Source of the DNA: Molossus alvarezi
Taxonomy: Eukaryota; Chordata; Mammalia; Chiroptera; Molossidae
Direction of reading: 5' to 3'
NCBI GenBank assembly: GCA_037176705.1
Contig: CM073887.1
Location: 87,492,348-87,556,347, forward strand
Length of the DNA stretch: 64,000 nucleotides
Part shown: positions 61,070 through 64,000 of the stretch, piece after piece
Numbering within the stretch: the stretch's first letter is position 1
Layout of the letters: every line of letters starts with the position of its first letter
Notes under the pieces: model-generated
What the model saw: the letters and a program-made list of their open reading frames with translations, nothing else
What the model was told of the DNA's origin: nothing
Databases searched by the model: none
Program-made: the position numbers and the translations under genes

Positions 61070-62630
61070 AGCACCTCTTTTCTCCTCTTCATTTTCAGCT
61101 GATGACCTTGTTTCCTGTGTATTAAAAATAAAAGCAATCAGAAGAAAACCTTTGCATGTCTCCTTGCATCTGCACCCATACTCTCTGCATTTCCTATTGT
61201 GCTGTGACCATTGCCTCTGCACTTATCCTTGGTGTTTATTCCCTTTCTCCTGCGAAGGACTTTGAATCACTTCAGTATTCATCCCATTTGCCTGCCTGCC
61301 AATACACTGCATCATCAGTGTTCCCATGTCTACTGGATTATTCCTCTCAGCATATAGATATGCTGAAATATTGCCTATCTTAAAAAATAACAACAAAAAC
61401 TTCCCCGGAACCACATCTTTCTTCAGCTATTGCTCTTCAAAAGAGTTATTTGTGGGGTCACCAGTACTCCCAGTCTCTTTGGGTCCCCTACAATCAGGAT
61501 TTTTCTTTTCTACTCTACTATAACTGCTCTTGTTGAGATTACTAGTGACCTCCTTATTAATAAATTTCCTAGTCAATTCTCAATCGTAATCTCACTGGAA
61601 GTAGCAGCAATAGCAGCATTTGACGTGGTTGAAAATTTATCTTCTTTGAAACCTTTCTTCCCTTTGCTTCTGAGACACTGTTGCTTATTTTCAGTTTCTT
61701 TTGGTGGTTCCTTTTTGTTGCCCCAACTTCTAAAACACAGTAGCTCCGTGGTTAGACCTCTTCTTTATTTATATATATGTAGTCTTGTTGTGAACTCATC
61801 CTGTCTATTCTCTAACTGAAATTATCATATATTTCAAAATAAAAATGTTATTTTTAGTCTGGATCTCTTTCCTACCTCCAGACTTGTATACCCAACTCAA
61901 CATTTCCAATTAGACATCCCAAATAATCTGTCAAAACTGAACAACCATCCTCCATTCTGTCTCCCTCCCCCATCTCAATGATTGTTCCTTTTCTGGTCTT
62001 CCTCATCTTGTTAAATGTCAGCAGCATCTTTCACTTTCTCTGGCTGAAACCTCATAGACATTTTTGACTCCTCTCTTTCTTATACTCCATGTCTAATTCA
62101 GAATAAAGTAGCATGAAAGTATATCCTTCATCCACCTTAAGATCTACCTTGAGAATAAATATAACCACAATTTGCTGTCTTCAACTGCTGACAACCTCTC
62201 TGAGCAGCCATCCTCTCTTGCCAGTGTTATTTTAGTCTCCTTTCTGGTCTCCCTGCTGCTTTGCTCTTTTCTGTTCTGTGTACAGCAACCAGGACGACCC
62301 TTTTGAAATGAAAGCCTGATTGTTTTATTTTTTGTTCAAAACCCTTCAGTGGCTTTCTATATCATTTAGAATAAAGCCAGAATACAACAGTGTGTATGGG
62401 CCCACTGTCATCTGTCTTTTCTTGCCTCTCTCACTATGTTTTACAGATTCTCTGTGGCTTATTCCCTGCCAGTCACATGGGTCTCCTTGAAGTTTCTTGA
62501 ACCTGCCAAACGTAGTCTTGTATTCATGTCCTTAGGTAAGAACTTTGTTTTATTCACTCCAGAATCCCCAATATTCCTAAGAGTGACTGGCACATGGTGG
62601 CCACATCTGCTAAATGAATGACTGCTTATC
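61070..62630 (+). mobile_element. L2 LINE, about 1.5 kb of ORF2 and 3' region
   Basis: In order on the + strand: CAGCTGATGACCTTGTTTCC, TCTACTGGATTATTCCTCTC, CTGCTCTTGTTGAGATTACT and TAGTGACCTCCTTATTA (reverse-transcriptase region), then AGACTTGTATACCCAACTCA, TTTCTGGTCTCCCTGCTGC and CAACCAGGACGACCCTTTTG, ending at the 3' terminus near GGCACATGGTGGCC at 62590. It is heavily decayed but collinear with L2, and is the longest L2 copy in the window. Confidence 0.8.
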
Positions 62631-64000
62631 TTCTTATTCACGTCTTTGGTAATAGCTTATATGTATGTCTCTGTAATTAAAAGTATTTTACCTAAAACCA
62701 TATAGTCTCATAGAATTAAGTCAAAACAAATTTAGATGCAAGGTAAGTTTCAAATCAATTTTTGTGTATGAAAAGTGAAAATACACAGGAAAATGGTAAG
62801 GGTCAGAGGAGGTAGGAAAGGAACAAAAAGAGGCAAGTAAGGTAAATGGAATAAAGAAAAAGAAAGCCTGATTTATAAATAGGATGACAACATTAAAAAA
62901 AATACAAAACTATTTTTGGTTTGTCCCATATTTCTTTTAGGCTATGTTTCTTGAATTCTGACTGTTGCTAATTTACATGGACTTACATGCTTCAAGTTGT
63001 ACTATTTGAATATCTTTCTTTTATCAGGAATATGGGCTCCAGTGAGATTGGGAGCCAAAACTTAGCTGCTTTTCTATTGCTAAACTTTTGTTAAAAAAGC
63101 AGTTACTATTACTGAGAAAGTAATCTACCTGACTATATTCTAGCATTTCAGTTCTTGGTTGAAAGCTCAAAGAGAAGTCTCATCATTTTTAAGGAGGAAT
63201 TTTCAGCGTACAAAAATTTGTTAGTAGGCTCGGTCCTCTCAGTACTGCGCTATTTACTGATCCCTCAAAAAATGGGTGACAGTTATTGTATTTCTGTGGC
63301 AAGCTAGCAGCTAGCGACATTAATGTACACAATTCAATGGAGAGTAATACATGCATATAAATATTTCTGCTTTTAGGTGAAAAATACTTGCATATATTTA
63401 ACTGCTTTTTTAAAACTGCAATTTGATTTTTAGGTGAGAAATGAGAGTGCAGGGGAAATTAATAGTATGTAAACTTTCAGTATTTCATTCTGCTGAGACA
63501 AGAGTTTTTAAAACTTTTTCTGAGCTATAGGTCTCATTTCCTGTTGGTTGATTAAACAATTTTTTTTGTAAATCCTTTAAATTGTTGAAGTAGGTGGCTT
63601 AGTAAAAGTTACTGAATGAATAGATACGTGTTTATGTGTAAGCATAAATTATTCTTCATGAACCAGTTTAAACATTTCCCTATTTTTGTGCAATATGCAG
63701 TAATTTACGTCTTGGTTCATTTGTTTTATGGACTTTCATCTGGCCACAATGTGGAATTAATTGTCATGGCTGTTAGAGGTGTGGACATATGTGTGTTTAT
63801 ATATATCTTCACAGATTTTTGGTATGCAAATATAATTTAAAGTTGCATATGCTTGCTATTTTATTTTAACCCCTAAACAATAATATTTATAAATAAGATT
63901 TAGTATTATATTTTCTTTCGCATTAAAATATGAAATGAAAATATAAAATTTTCATATTAAAGCAATGGCAATGATAATTTTTAAAATTTTTATTTATATA
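62631..64000. other. AT-rich putative intron sequence to window end
   Basis: No coding exon, repeat boundary or CpG cluster seen. A run of TA-rich sequence closes the window. Confidence 0.45.

Overview
This is a mammalian, almost certainly bat, nuclear DNA window. The evidence is the dense population of tRNA-derived Ves-type SINEs. About 32 copies are recognisable on both strands, many with clear target-site duplications. Ves SINEs are known from vespertilionid and related yangochiropteran bats. No bacterial, viral-genome or CRISPR structure is present, and no intact host protein-coding gene is visible. Almost every long open frame is L1 coding sequence, its antisense shadow, or a SINE.

Layout. 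Positions 1-236 hold the 3' end of a + strand L1. From 237 to 4.6 kb there is old, partly unassigned sequence with SINEs, a hAT-like MITE and an old L1 piece. From 4.65 to 39.1 kb the window is mostly minus-strand L1. It contains three near-full-length elements: L1-1 (4648-10492, matching 10-bp duplication at both ends), L1-2 (10701-19187) and L1-3 (27261-39118). Nested in them are younger SINEs, a 5'-truncated L1 (37204-38857) and two short L1-like elements that carry ORF1 joined directly to a 3' UTR with no ORF2 (14233-16420 and 27555-30236). Those two look like half-L1 (HAL1-type) retrotransposons and are the most interesting structure here. Between L1-2 and L1-3 lie a retroviral-type LTR fragment, a decayed processed pseudogene of the oocyte linker histone H1 (H1-8/H1FOO, 20274-21235), L2 fragments and old + strand L1.

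From 39.1 to 53.8 kb the sequence is AT-rich, with a palindromic mariner-like MITE, MIR and L2 relics, an MLT1-type LTR, another ORF2-deficient L1 (47335-50310) and more SINEs. At 54.0-55.05 kb a strong CpG island with GC boxes, a YY1-type motif and a good splice donor at 54558 marks the promoter and probably untranslated first exon of an unidentified + strand gene. Everything after it reads as the beginning of a long first intron, with SINEs and a 1.5-kb L2 copy.

SINE group names used below: group A has the head CCCTGGCCGGTTTGGCTCAG and a tail containing GTCCTCGGGTGAGGAT. Group B has the body CCAGGTTGTGGGCTCGAT, GGAGGC(A/G)GCCAATC and a tail ending TCTAAAATCAATAAA. Group C is a single divergent copy. 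Several copies are intermediate. All family names come from recalled consensus patterns, not from a database search.
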